From: Candidatus Delongbacteria bacterium
GTDB lineage: Bacteria; CAIWAD01
NCBI GenBank assembly: GCA_020634015.1
Contig: JACKCN010000003.1
Coordinates: forward strand, 124,001 to 188,000
DNA: 64,000 bases
Reading direction: 5' to 3'
Positions 16,886-25,941 of the stretch are shown one piece after another. The translations under genes were made by a program, and so were the position numbers. Below the pieces are notes generated by a model. It had not been told where the DNA came from. It searched no databases and saw only the letters and a program-made list of their open reading frames with translations. The number at the start of each line of letters is the position of its first letter. Position 1 is the stretch's first letter.

Positions 16886-16917
16886 AATGGCCGGCATCCC
16901 GCAGGATACCGGCCATT
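16886..16917 (-). terminator. Probable terminator after nrfA
   Basis: A 9-bp stem (16886-16894 with 16909-16917) has an inner 4-bp stem and lies 25 bp after the nrfA stop on the minus strand. On that strand the hairpin is followed by a short TTTC, so it is a weak intrinsic terminator. Confidence 0.55.
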
Positions 16918-16941
16918 GTGAACGATGCGTCACTCCACGTG

Positions 16942-18387
16942 TTACGGAAGCTGGGTCAGCTCCAGTGCGGCGACCTGTCCCTGGCGCGCCAGATTCATCG
17001 CTTCGCCCAGGATGCGTGCCGCTTCCTGGGGGGCATGGAAGCCCATGGAATTCTCGGCGGCAATGTAATCCAGACGCCACTGAGCCTGACGCTGGAATTC
17101 ACGCGCGGGCTGCAGGGCCAGACTGTCCACTCCCGCGATCTTGGCGGCCTGGATGGCATCCAGCAGGTCCATCAGGGCATCGCCGCCACTCTGGAGCAGG
17201 CGATGATTGCGATCCTGGATCTGGTCCACCCGGGCTTTCAGTTCCTCTTCGGGGAAGTGGTGGCAGGTCTGGCAGGCCCGATTCACGTTCAGCAGGGGGC
17301 TGCGCACCCAATGGTCCGACACCTTGCTGGCGCCTTCACGCATGTAGGGCATGTGGCAATCGGCGCAGGAGACTCCGGATCGGGCATGGATGCCCTGACT
17401 CCAGAGTTCGAACTCGGGATGCTGGGCTTTCAGGATTTCAGCACCGGTCTCCTTGTGTTTGTAGTCGAAGAAACGCTTGCCGTCATCGAATGTGGTGGCG
17501 TCCCAGTGGGCTTCGGCATTTTCGACCTTCAAACCCTGACTCCAGGGGAACTCAAGCGGCATCTTGCTTGAGCAGTAATACTCCACATGACACTGCCCGC
17601 AGACGAAGGAGCGCATCTCCGAGCGGCTGGCTTCGGTGTTGGGGTCATAGGGCACGCTGCGATCGCCGGCGCGCCAGCGTTCGACCGAGGGCATCATCGG
17701 CAGGGGTGCATCGGAACCTGCAAGGGCCTGGATGCCATTGATGAACCCGGGGCGTGTCACGCGCAGACGCATGCTCTCGGGATCGTGGCAATCCACGCAG
17801 GAGACGGGGTGGGCATTGCCGCCATCGTGCAGCTTCTGATTCATCTCCTGGTAGGACAGCTTGTAGGATTCCTCGAAACCCTTCATGGCATCGCCATCGC
17901 CCAGTTCGCGGTAGAGCGGCATGATCGAGGCGTGGCAGTGCAGGCAGGACCCGGTCTGCGGTTTCGAGAGGCGCTCGGTCGATTCCTGATCGCTGAGCAT
18001 GTAGGCGTGTCCGCGACGATCCCGGTAATCGATCGAGAAGGCATAGCCCAGAAACATGCGTTTGAGCCAGGGGTCGCGTTCGATCTTCTCCGCGGGCATG
18101 GCCTCGCTGCCCCCGTGTCCGCCGAAGCGGGTTCTGGTGGATGTGGCGGTGCGCAGGTAGGAGTCATACTGCTGGGGCCAGTTGATGCCCCACTTGGCCG
18201 GATCGGTGTCGTTCTCGCCCACCTCGGTCAGGCGCACCCACGGGCTGCGGGCTTCGGATTTGCGCTCGAAGATCGAGACCAGAACCATCGTCACCATGGC
18301 CGTGATACCGGCAATGGCAACCAACAACAGGAGAAAGCCCCAGGGACTCTTGCGGGGGCGGTCGTGTGTTCCATGTTGGGTACTCAC
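16942..18387 (-). CDS. nrfA: Ammonia-forming pentahaem cytochrome c nitrite reductase NrfA, CXXCH variant
   Basis: A 481-residue periplasmic enzyme that reduces nitrite to ammonium with six electrons. An N-terminal helix (about 16-38) anchors or exports it. Five haem motifs are seen: CLHCH (148-152), CVDCH (197-201), CGQCH (263-267), CADCH (341-345) and CQTCH (372-376). The first position is normally CXXCK, in which Lys binds the catalytic haem; here it is His. Other active-site residues are present: Arg in RRGHAYML, Tyr in CGQCHVEYY, and His in GIHARSGVSCADC. The GTG start overlaps the nrfH stop (GTGA), so the pair is coupled. The protein before NrfA, NrfH, is its quinol-oxidising partner. 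Confidence 0.94.
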   Translation of the reverse strand: MSTQHGTHDRPRKSPWGFLLLLVAIAGITAMVTMVLVSIFERKSEARSPWVRLTEVGENDTDPAKWGINWPQQYDSYLRTATSTRTRFGGHGGSEAMPAEKIERDPWLKRMFLGYAFSIDYRDRRGHAYMLSDQESTERLSKPQTGSCLHCHASIMPLYRELGDGDAMKGFEESYKLSYQEMNQKLHDGGNAHPVSCVDCHDPESMRLRVTRPGFINGIQALAGSDAPLPMMPSVERWRAGDRSVPYDPNTEASRSEMRSFVCGQCHVEYYCSSKMPLEFPWSQGLKVENAEAHWDATTFDDGKRFFDYKHKETGAEILKAQHPEFELWSQGIHARSGVSCADCHMPYMREGASKVSDHWVRSPLLNVNRACQTCHHFPEEELKARVDQIQDRNHRLLQSGGDALMDLLDAIQAAKIAGVDSLALQPAREFQRQAQWRLDYIAAENSMGFHAPQEAARILGEAMNLARQGQVAALELTQLP

Positions 18388-18935
18388 GGGATCATCCTTT
18401 CACTGAAATCATTGCGTTCGGGTCCGCCAAGGCCTGTCGTCTCGCCATGTCCCACGGACGCATGGCAATGCACACAACTGACCGCATCGGGTTCCAGCGC
18501 CATGCCGGGGGCCATGGCGTGCACCATGTCACCATGGCAGCGCAGGCAGTTCTCCTGAAGGATGCGGCTGTTGCCGGGCTTGATCATGATCGGTTCGTGA
18601 AAATCCTGCAGGGTGAAGCCCTTGGAATGATGCCAGCCGTTGGATGCCTTGGCCAGCAGCTTGGGGATCAGGGAAACCGGCAGGTGGCAGTCGACACAGA
18701 CCGCGGAGGTGTGATGGCTGGCCTTCTGCCAGGATGAGTACTGTGGTTGCATGATGTGGCAGTTCACGCAGGCGGCCGGGTCGCTGCTGAAGTAGGAGAG
18801 CCCCTCCCCGTAGCGAAAGGTGAAGGCGCCCAGGCCAAGCAGAATGCCCGTGGCCGCCACCAGGGCCAGACTGTGTCGGGTTGCCCAACCCCGATCGGTG
18901 CCGGGCCGGGATGTGACCCGTGACGGAATGGTCAT
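18384..18935 (-). CDS. nrfH: Tetrahaem membrane cytochrome NrfH, quinol dehydrogenase of nitrite reductase
   Basis: A 183-residue NapC/NirT-family protein. One N-terminal helix spans about residues 22-40. Four haem c motifs follow: CVNCH (56-60) with Met62 in the CxxCHxM arrangement typical of NrfH haem 1, CVDCH (80-84), CLRCH (130-134) and CVHCH (154-158). It oxidises menaquinol in the membrane and passes electrons to NrfA. It is the first gene of the nrfHA operon; two FNR-type boxes lie about 130-165 bp upstream of its start. Confidence 0.94.
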   Translation of the reverse strand: MTIPSRVTSRPGTDRGWATRHSLALVAATGILLGLGAFTFRYGEGLSYFSSDPAACVNCHIMQPQYSSWQKASHHTSAVCVDCHLPVSLIPKLLAKASNGWHHSKGFTLQDFHEPIMIKPGNSRILQENCLRCHGDMVHAMAPGMALEPDAVSCVHCHASVGHGETTGLGGPERNDFSERMIP

Positions 18936-19065
18936 GCGGACCTCCGGAATGGTGTTCGGAATGTGAACACGGAATCGCGACGGCGATAGAGTACCAATCC
19001 AGTCCTTGATTCTCCAACAGTCTCAAGGGGATTTTTGTGATGCATCGAACTTTTTGTCTACAATT

Positions 19066-19103
19066 TTGCCCAATGTCAAGCGTCCGCTTGATCCATGTCA
19101 AGC
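19066..19103 (-). promoter_or_regulatory. Tandem FNR/CRP-family binding sites upstream of nrfHA
   Basis: The strong site at 19088-19101 reads TTGATCCATGTCAA (9 of 10 consensus bases for TTGAT-N4-ATCAA). A second, weaker site, TTGCC-N4-GTCAA, lies at 19066-19079, exactly 22 bp away, two helical turns. The element ATGTCAAGC occurs in both. On the minus strand a possible -10 (TAGACA, 19060-19055) would place the strong site near -41 to -46 from the transcription start, where FNR activates. Known FNR control of nrf genes in other bacteria supports this; the match here is by eye. Confidence 0.6.
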
Positions 19104-19432
19104 CGTGCGCGATGGTCGGGGGAGGCAAGCTGTTTTGCGTACCACGGGGAGTCAGCGTCAGGCGGCAAGGGCCGCCCTTCTGGGCATGTCCTGTGAGTCA
19201 GGCACGGTTCGGCCAGCAGCCGAATGGGTGCGTCAGCAGCGAGCGCCGGCGCGATGTTTGCGACTGGTGGCGTCGTGTTGCGGCAAATGGGGGGCGCAAA
19301 CAGCGTGACGGAAGCCCGTCTGCTGCACGCTGCGTGAACGTGAAATCGGGCATGGCTGATTCAGGGATTCAATTTCTTCAGAATCAATCATTTGTGGCAA
19401 GTGGGACCCCTTCGGGCAAGAAACCGCCCAGC

Positions 19433-19450
19433 GTCAGACATTCGTCTGAC
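19433..19450. promoter_or_regulatory. Inverted repeat upstream of the amylase gene, candidate operator
   Basis: GTCAGAC and GTCTGAC are perfect inverted 7-mers separated by ATTC. No T-run follows, so it is not a terminator. It lies 102-119 bp upstream of the amylase ATG, in the only promoter region of the first starch genes. No matching copy was found upstream of the other starch genes. Confidence 0.4.
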
Positions 19451-19551
19451 CCTTGTACTGCACTCTTTATTATTGTGGCGCGCTGGAAAACTACGTCAGG
19501 CGGGCCCGTTCCGGGGGTTCCCACTGTCACTCCCTTTGAACAGGATCCATC

Positions 19552-22500
19552 ATGAAAACCTTTTCGACTCTCATCATGTCGCTGCTGGTCTCCGTGCTGG
19601 CGCAAGCCCAGAGCGCCTGGTGGACGCCCGCCGAACCCGAACTGGGCGATGCGGTCACCATCTATTACGACGCGGTGGCCGGAGCCCTGCCCAATGGTGC
19701 CAGCAATCTGATTCTGCACTGGGGTGTCAACGAAACCGGCCCAGGAGGTTGGGAGACACCGCCTTCCAACATCTGGCCCGCCGGCACCACAGTGTGGGTG
19801 GATGGCATCGCCGCCCGCACGCCCATGATTTCCCAGGGGAACGGTGTCTTTTCCGTGCAGATCAGTCCCACGGTGGCCATCACGTCCATCCATTTCGTGG
19901 TCACCGACGGCACCAACTGGGACAGCAACGCCAACCTGAACTGGAATGTGTACTTCGGTGATCCTCCGGTCTTCGCCGATGTCTGGCATCGTTTCATCTT
20001 CGATCCCGCCAGCGAATTCTATTCGGGGGACGCCAGCATCACCCAGGTGCATCTGGCAGGTACCTTCAACAACTGGAGTTCCTCCGCGGACAACATGCTG
20101 CCCGGCCCGGCCGGCACCTGGATCCTGGACAAGGTGATTCCCGAAGGGTTCCACCAGTACAAATTCGTGGTCAACACGGGGGGCTGGACCTGGGACCCGG
20201 ACAATCCTGTGCAGAACTCCAACGACAACAACAATTCAGTGCTCGAACTGGTCCCGTCCACGGATCCCGTGTTCATCGGTTTCGACCAGCCCGACAATCT
20301 GGTCGTGAGCGTCCCCCAGACACTTGCTCTGACGGCCAGCTTCCGCGATCCCGACACGGGCGCTCCCATCGACTGGGAAACCGTCGAGGTGGAGCTGGAC
20401 GGCGATGCCACCATGGATTACACGGTGCTGGCCAACACTCTCTCAGTGGACCTTGACCTCAACACAGAAGGGCGTCACACCCTGCGCATCCGTCTGGAAG
20501 ATGAAGAAGGCGATCGTACCGACGTGGAGTACGCGGCGGGCTACTGGAGCGAGGGCTGGCATGCCGTGGATCCCGACAACGACGACGACGGCCCCGGCGT
20601 CTGGAACTATCCCACCCCCTTCGACGGCTACGCCGACCTGCAGGCCCTGCATCTCTGGGAAGCCGCCACCGGCGACACCTTGCGCCTGGGCGTGGAGCTG
20701 GATCTGGTACACGACTACAGCCGCGTGGTGCTGATGCTGACCTCCGACATCCAGGCTTCGAAGAGCGGGGACCATCTTGCCGAGGAGCTGCGCACGCCCG
20801 ACTGGGCTGCCGGCGGTATGCTGGTGACTCTTGTCGCACCCGGATCGACCAGCCTGAATCCAGCCGAGGACAACCGTTTCGTGCTGGCGCACACTCCCTT
20901 CACGGCGGGCCCCGCGATCGATGTGTGGCAGGAAGGCAACGCCCTGTACGCCAACCTGCCCATGGACATTCTCGAAGAGCATCTGGGAAGCTGGCAGGAA
21001 GAGTGGTATCTGGCCGCGTACACGGTGCTCGACGGAGTGCAGCCCATTGAAGGAGGCGTGCTCGAGATCACGCCCACCACGGGCGGCTTGGCCGAGAACT
21101 GGGACTGCGACGTCTACGACCTGATGAACGTGGGTTACGCGCTCAATGAAGACCGGATTCTGGCCAACAACAACATCGCGCGCACCAGCACCCTGGATGG
21201 CACCGATCGTGGCTTCGCCGCGATCCTGCCCGGGCAGGTCGGTCCCCACATGGCAGCACCGGGGCCGGTGGTCAACATCCTCACCCGCGGAGCCAGCACG
21301 GTGGTGCCTTTCAAGACCATCGCCGGCACGGTCACCGCCAATGCAGTGGGCACGGTCAGCCTGATCCACACCACCGAGTCGGGGCAGACCACCCTGGACC
21401 TGAGCATCAACGGCAACAGCTGGAGCACCTCGCTGAACCTCGAGGACGGGCTGAATACCTTTCAGGCCACCGCTGTGGATGGAGAAGGCGAGCAGGGCAG
21501 CAGCGCGCTCATGGAGTATACGCTGGCGCGCAATCATGCCCCCCGCCCGGTGGTGGACGTGAGCCTGCACGCCGACGGATACATCCGGCTCTACGGTGGC
21601 AATACCATGGACATGGACGGGGACATCTCCAGCTGGAGCTGGACGGCCGAAGCGGGCAACCCCGAAGAACTGGTCTTCACCAATGCAGGCAGCAGCATCG
21701 CGCGCATCGAGAGCCTGCCCACCACACCCGGCGAATATCGTGTGCGTCTTACGGTGAACGATGCCGAAGGTCACAGCGACTGGGCGATCGGTCAGTTCGC
21801 GGTGGAGAACGGCGCCATTCTGCCCGTGGGCGAAACCGGTTACCCCACCTGGGTGCGGGACGCCATCGTCTACGAAGTCTACCTGCGCAGCTTTTCCTCA
21901 TCACAGGACCTGGACGGACTGACCGCACGCCTGCAGGAGATTGCCGATCTGGGCGCCAATTGCATCTGGCTGATGCCGATCTTCGAAGGCCCCAGCGATC
22001 ACGGCTATGCCATCAACGACTACTACGCGATCGAAGCGGATTACGGCACCCAGGAGGATTTTGACGAGCTGGTGAGTGCCGCCCACGCGCTGGGCATCCG
22101 CATCGTGCTGGACATGGTGATCAATCACAGCAGCATCGACCATGCCTGGATGCGCGAAGCCCAGGAACACGGCAACTACACCCAGTACAAGGGTTACTAC
22201 GACTGGAACGTGGACGGCACGCCCGCTCACTATTACGACTGGGATTCGCTGCCCAACTTCAACGTGAGCAATGCCGACCTCAAGCACGAAATCTTCGAGA
22301 TGTGCCGCTACTGGGTCGAGGAGCGCGGCGTGGACGGCTACCGCTGCGATGTGGCCTGGGGGCCGATGGAGCGTGACGCCCAGTACTGGAACGAATGGCG
22401 TCGCGAGATCCGTCGCAAGCGCCCCGACCTGCTGCTGCTGGCGGAGGCCAGCGCCAACGACTTTACGATCTACAACAACCGCTTCAACCTGGCTTATGAC

Positions 22501-23439
22501 TGGGATCTGTTCCACAGCGTGATCCAGAGTTTCGACACGGTCACCCCCTCCGCCATGCAGGACCGGATTTCGAACCTCGGTTTCTGGCAGCCCGACAACG
22601 CGCTGGCCTTCCGTTTTCTCGAGAATCACGACGAGGATCGCCTGATCAACGTGGTGGGTGAAGCCTCTTCGCGCTTGGCGGCCACCCTGGTCATGACCGC
22701 CCCCGGTGTGCCCCTGATCTATTCGGGCCAGGAAGTGGGCGAGACCTCGCCGCGCGGGCTGATCAACTGGAATGACGCCCTGAACCTGCGCCCCTTCTAC
22801 CAGCATCTTTGCGAGCTGCGCAACGAGTATCCTCAGTTCCGCACCAACCGGGTCGACCAGCGCGTGAACGACACGCCCAGTCAGGTCTATTCCTACGCCC
22901 GCGTGGGTGAGAATCCCGCGGCCGAGGGTGTGATACTGGTGGCCCTCAACCAGAGCGACAATTCGCGCACCGTGGGCATTGAGCTGGACCCGGTGGCCTG
23001 GGGCATGGACAGCGGCATCTGGTACGCGACACACCTGATGAACGGCACGGTGATTCCATTCACCAACGGACTTCCCACGGACGTGGATCTGTTCCTCGCG
23101 CCCCGCGAAGGCGGGATCTGGCTGATCGCCGATCACAGTGTGCAGGTCGAGGTGGCCGAGCCGGTGGTGCCGGTCAGCCAGTTCAGTCTGGACCCGGCCT
23201 GGCCCAATCCGTTCAATCCCGACACGGTGATTCCCTTCGCGGTGCCCCAGGCGGGCCCCGTGCAGGTTGCGGTATACAATCTCGCCGGTCAGCAGGTGGC
23301 CCTGCTCGTCGATGGTGAGCTGGCGGCTGGCCGTCATCTGGTGCGCTGGCGCGCCGATGGTCTGGCCAGTGGGGTGTACTTCGTGCATGCCCGCGCCGGT
23401 GGCGAGATCCGCACCCAGAAAATCACCCTGCTGAAGTAG
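19552..23439 (+). CDS. Secreted multidomain GH13 alpha-amylase with starch-binding domains and C-terminal sorting domain
   Basis: A 1295-residue secreted enzyme. A signal peptide ends near residue 20 (LLVSVLAQAQ). Then come a CBM25/53-like domain starting WWTPAEPELGDAVTIYYD, a CBM48/AMPK-type glycogen-binding domain (VHLAGTFNNWSS, about 150-230), Ig-like modules, and a GH13 catalytic barrel (about 765-1140). Catalytic motifs are DMVINH, GYRCDVAW (nucleophile Asp933), LLAEAS (acid/base Glu965) and FLENHDE (Asp1027). It cuts alpha-1,4 bonds in starch. The last ~80 residues, from NPFNPDTVIPF to RTQKITLLK, resemble type IX secretion C-terminal domains, so the protein is probably surface-attached or released. 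It lies 8 bp before a second GH13 gene, probably in one operon. Confidence 0.93.
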   Translation: MKTFSTLIMSLLVSVLAQAQSAWWTPAEPELGDAVTIYYDAVAGALPNGASNLILHWGVNETGPGGWETPPSNIWPAGTTVWVDGIAARTPMISQGNGVFSVQISPTVAITSIHFVVTDGTNWDSNANLNWNVYFGDPPVFADVWHRFIFDPASEFYSGDASITQVHLAGTFNNWSSSADNMLPGPAGTWILDKVIPEGFHQYKFVVNTGGWTWDPDNPVQNSNDNNNSVLELVPSTDPVFIGFDQPDNLVVSVPQTLALTASFRDPDTGAPIDWETVEVELDGDATMDYTVLANTLSVDLDLNTEGRHTLRIRLEDEEGDRTDVEYAAGYWSEGWHAVDPDNDDDGPGVWNYPTPFDGYADLQALHLWEAATGDTLRLGVELDLVHDYSRVVLMLTSDIQASKSGDHLAEELRTPDWAAGGMLVTLVAPGSTSLNPAEDNRFVLAHTPFTAGPAIDVWQEGNALYANLPMDILEEHLGSWQEEWYLAAYTVLDGVQPIEGGVLEITPTTGGLAENWDCDVYDLMNVGYALNEDRILANNNIARTSTLDGTDRGFAAILPGQVGPHMAAPGPVVNILTRGASTVVPFKTIAGTVTANAVGTVSLIHTTESGQTTLDLSINGNSWSTSLNLEDGLNTFQATAVDGEGEQGSSALMEYTLARNHAPRPVVDVSLHADGYIRLYGGNTMDMDGDISSWSWTAEAGNPEELVFTNAGSSIARIESLPTTPGEYRVRLTVNDAEGHSDWAIGQFAVENGAILPVGETGYPTWVRDAIVYEVYLRSFSSSQDLDGLTARLQEIADLGANCIWLMPIFEGPSDHGYAINDYYAIEADYGTQEDFDELVSAAHALGIRIVLDMVINHSSIDHAWMREAQEHGNYTQYKGYYDWNVDGTPAHYYDWDSLPNFNVSNADLKHEIFEMCRYWVEERGVDGYRCDVAWGPMERDAQYWNEWRREIRRKRPDLLLLAEASANDFTIYNNRFNLAYDWDLFHSVIQSFDTVTPSAMQDRISNLGFWQPDNALAFRFLENHDEDRLINVVGEASSRLAATLVMTAPGVPLIYSGQEVGETSPRGLINWNDALNLRPFYQHLCELRNEYPQFRTNRVDQRVNDTPSQVYSYARVGENPAAEGVILVALNQSDNSRTVGIELDPVAWGMDSGIWYATHLMNGTVIPFTNGLPTDVDLFLAPREGGIWLIADHSVQVEVAEPVVPVSQFSLDPAWPNPFNPDTVIPFAVPQAGPVQVAVYNLAGQQVALLVDGELAAGRHLVRWRADGLASGVYFVHARAGGEIRTQKITLLK

Positions 23440-23447
23440 AGGACCCC

Positions 23448-25754
23448 ATGACACGCATTGGATCGATCCTGCTGGCAGGATTGCTGCTGGCCTCCGCCCT
23501 GTGCGCCCAGGTCCGGGTCACGCTGGATGCGCCGGATCTGGTCACCGTGCGACACGGGGGAAGTCTGACCGCCGACGAACTGGACGGCTTGCGCATCGTG
23601 GGTGTACACTGGAATGCCAACGGCGAATTGGACACCCTGCAGCTGAACCCGTCCTTGTTGAATGCACGTGCGGTCGACGGCATGCTCGAGCTGCGCTTCT
23701 CCATGCTGTCCAGCCAGCTCTTCAGCCTGCAGAGCCAGTACACGCTGACGCTCGACGATGGCCGCAGCTGGCCCGTGCTGCCCGAAGGCATCTATCCCGA
23801 CTGTGATCCAGACGCACGCCTGGGCTGCACCCTGCAGGGTCGCCGTGGTGAGTTCAGGCTCTATTCACCGCGTGCCAGCCAGGTCCGGGTCAATCTTTAT
23901 GCCAGCCCGGATGATCCGCAGCCCATGCGCCATCTGGACGCCGAACCTCAACCCGACGGCACCTGGATCGCGCGGGCGAAGAACCTCAAGGGCGTATCCG
24001 CCTGGACCTGGAGCCAGCGCGCGCCTCTGGGAGTCGCCGAGTGGTCCGATCTGGACCAGGAATTCGCCGACCCCTGGTCGCGCGCCGTGGCCACGCGGAA
24101 TACCTATGGACACACGGGTCGCACTCTGCTGCGTGTGCCAAAGTATCACTGGAAGAACGGCCGCGAGAAGGTGAAGCCCCGCGAGCAGTGGATCCTGTAC
24201 GAAACGCACCTGCGTGACCTGAGTGCCGATCCCAGCGCGGGAGTGGCCTCGCCGGGATCGTACAAAGGATTTCTGGACCCGGCGGGCAAGGGTGGCCTGA
24301 ACCACCTGAAGCGACTGGGGATCACGGCGGTGGAGTTTCTGCCCCTGCAGGACTTTGGCAACATCGAACTGGATTACGACAGCCCCGAGACCTTCATCCG
24401 CAACACCTGGAACTCCTGGGAGCGCAACCACTGGGGCTACATGACCAGCTACTTCTTCGCGCCGGAGTCCTGGTACGCCAGCGAGTCCAGCCACGTGCGC
24501 GGTGAGTGGAGCGGAGTCAGCGGGCGTCAGGTCAGCGAGCTGAAACAGGTGGTGGACACGCTGCATGGGGCGGGCATCGCCGTGGTGATGGACGTGGTGT
24601 ACAACCATGTGGCCCAGTACGACGAGAACTGCTTCAAGCGCCTGGACCCCTGTTACTGGTTTCGGCTGGAAAACAATGGCGATTACGCGGGCACCTCCGG
24701 CTGCGGCAACGACTTTCGCACCGAACGCCCGCTGGCGCGCAGGATGATTCTGGAGTCACTCGAGCACTGGATTGACGAGTATCGCATCGATGGCTTCCGC
24801 TTTGACCTGGGCGCGATGATCGACGACGAGACCCTGCGCCAGATCCACACACTGCTCGCGAGTCGCGATGTGTTCCACACGGCGGAACCCTGGGGCGGCG
24901 GCGAGTACGAACCGCAGCTGTTCGCGAAGCTCGACTGGGCCTGGTGGAACGACATCTACCGCGTGGACCTGCGGGGACGCTCACCTCAGGAGGCCCAAGG
25001 ATTCATCTTCGGCTCCCTGCATCCAGAAAGTTCCGCTGAACGCTTGAGCGCCGGCATCCAGGGCTCCACGACCGAGTCCGACGGATTCAATTCCGACCCG
25101 CTGCAGGCCGTGAACTATGTGGAGTCTCACGACGACAACACACTTTCCGACTGGGTGCGCATCGCGCTTGGCAAGGCCGATGAGCACACGGTGGTCGACT
25201 GGGACCAGCGACTCGAGTTCATGACTCTCGATGAAGACGAACTGGCCATCCAGACTCTGGCCGCCTTCCACCTGCTCACCAGCGCGGGCCTGCCGATGCT
25301 GCACAGTGGTCAGGAACTGGGACGCAGCAAGCTGGTCTCGCCCGGACCCGAAGCGGGTGAGACGGCGGGACGCATCGATCACAACAGTTACGAGAAGGAC
25401 AGTCCAACCAACTGGATTCCCTGGGAGCTGGCCGATCTGAACCGGGTGCTGCTGGAGAACACGGCCGCACTCTGCCGCTATCGTGTGGCACATCCTGAAC
25501 TGGCCACCGCACCTCGCCGACTGCTGCTGCCCGCCGACGGCCAGACTCTGGCCTGGGTGCTCGAGGATGGCAGCATCGCCGTGGTACTGAACAGTTCCCC
25601 GGGAGATACACTCAGTCTGGACCTGCCCGCGCGCATGGACCTGCGTCTGTCTGCGGGCAGTGTCAGGCTGGAAGGGGTGGGACCACTGGTTCTGGGGCCC
25701 CGGAGCGCCGCCGTGCTTGAATTGCGCCCCGCCTACGGCTCAGGAAAGAAGTGA
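23448..25754 (+). CDS. Secreted GH13 pullulanase/isoamylase-like debranching enzyme
   Basis: A 768-residue protein with a signal peptide (cut near residue 20, LLASALCAQ). A CBM48-like domain precedes the GH13 barrel (FRLYSPRASQVRVNLY, about residues 128-145). Catalytic motifs are DVVYNH, GFRFDLGAM (Asp453), HTAEPWGGG (Glu480) and YVESHDDNT (Asp562). The HWGYMTSYFFAPES segment corresponds to the YNWGYDP region of type I pullulanases, with WGY kept but the rest changed. It probably cleaves alpha-1,6 branches so that the neighbouring amylase can finish the chains. No C-terminal sorting domain is present, so it may be periplasmic. Substrate is inferred from family features. Confidence 0.87.
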   Translation: MTRIGSILLAGLLLASALCAQVRVTLDAPDLVTVRHGGSLTADELDGLRIVGVHWNANGELDTLQLNPSLLNARAVDGMLELRFSMLSSQLFSLQSQYTLTLDDGRSWPVLPEGIYPDCDPDARLGCTLQGRRGEFRLYSPRASQVRVNLYASPDDPQPMRHLDAEPQPDGTWIARAKNLKGVSAWTWSQRAPLGVAEWSDLDQEFADPWSRAVATRNTYGHTGRTLLRVPKYHWKNGREKVKPREQWILYETHLRDLSADPSAGVASPGSYKGFLDPAGKGGLNHLKRLGITAVEFLPLQDFGNIELDYDSPETFIRNTWNSWERNHWGYMTSYFFAPESWYASESSHVRGEWSGVSGRQVSELKQVVDTLHGAGIAVVMDVVYNHVAQYDENCFKRLDPCYWFRLENNGDYAGTSGCGNDFRTERPLARRMILESLEHWIDEYRIDGFRFDLGAMIDDETLRQIHTLLASRDVFHTAEPWGGGEYEPQLFAKLDWAWWNDIYRVDLRGRSPQEAQGFIFGSLHPESSAERLSAGIQGSTTESDGFNSDPLQAVNYVESHDDNTLSDWVRIALGKADEHTVVDWDQRLEFMTLDEDELAIQTLAAFHLLTSAGLPMLHSGQELGRSKLVSPGPEAGETAGRIDHNSYEKDSPTNWIPWELADLNRVLLENTAALCRYRVAHPELATAPRRLLLPADGQTLAWVLEDGSIAVVLNSSPGDTLSLDLPARMDLRLSAGSVRLEGVGPLVLGPRSAAVLELRPAYGSGKK

Positions 25755-25813
25755 GCGCGGCCCGGACCCCCGGGCCCGGGCTGGGATGAACTCTGTTTGT
25801 CGTCACGAAACTC

Positions 25814-25853
25814 CGGCCCCATGGACGTCGCACATGCGAGGACCATGGGGCCG
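25814..25853 (+). terminator. Probable terminator after the debranching-enzyme gene
   Basis: An 11-bp perfect stem (25814-25824 with 25843-25853) encloses an inner 5-bp stem (TCGCA with TGCGA). ATTTTCG follows, so the U-tract is short. It probably ends the two-gene GH13 operon. Confidence 0.65.
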
Positions 25854-25927
25854 ATTTTCGTCCGTGCGCTGCCCCGGGTGACAAGGGCAGGGTGTGCAGA
25901 TCCTTTACAGGCTGAACAGCGCGCGAT

Positions 25928-25941
25928 TTGACCTCTGTCAA
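25928..25941. promoter_or_regulatory. Perfect CRP/FNR-family palindrome
   Basis: TTGACCTCTGTCAA is a perfect TTGAC-N4-GTCAA palindrome, the half-site type used by FNR, DNR and related regulators. It lies 272 bp upstream of the next start codon (26213). Together with the sites at 19088 and 56898 it suggests that one CRP/FNR-type protein acts at several places in this window. Confidence 0.5.

Larger units (their letters stand above)
18936..19551. other. Long divergent intergenic region between nrfHA and the starch locus
   Basis: This 616-bp stretch has no convincing gene; open frames in it lack a ribosome binding site and family resemblance. It is more AT-rich near 19010-19080. It holds the FNR-like sites for nrfHA and, at 19433-19450, a perfect 7-bp inverted repeat (GTCAGAC-ATTC-GTCTGAC) about 100 bp before the amylase start, a candidate operator for the starch locus. 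Confidence 0.6.

Noticed and set aside
19037..19555. Plus-strand open frame of 172 codons in the nrfH-amylase gap
   Set aside because: No ribosome binding site, Arg/Ser/Pro-rich shadow-like composition, and it runs over FNR-like sites and the amylase start.
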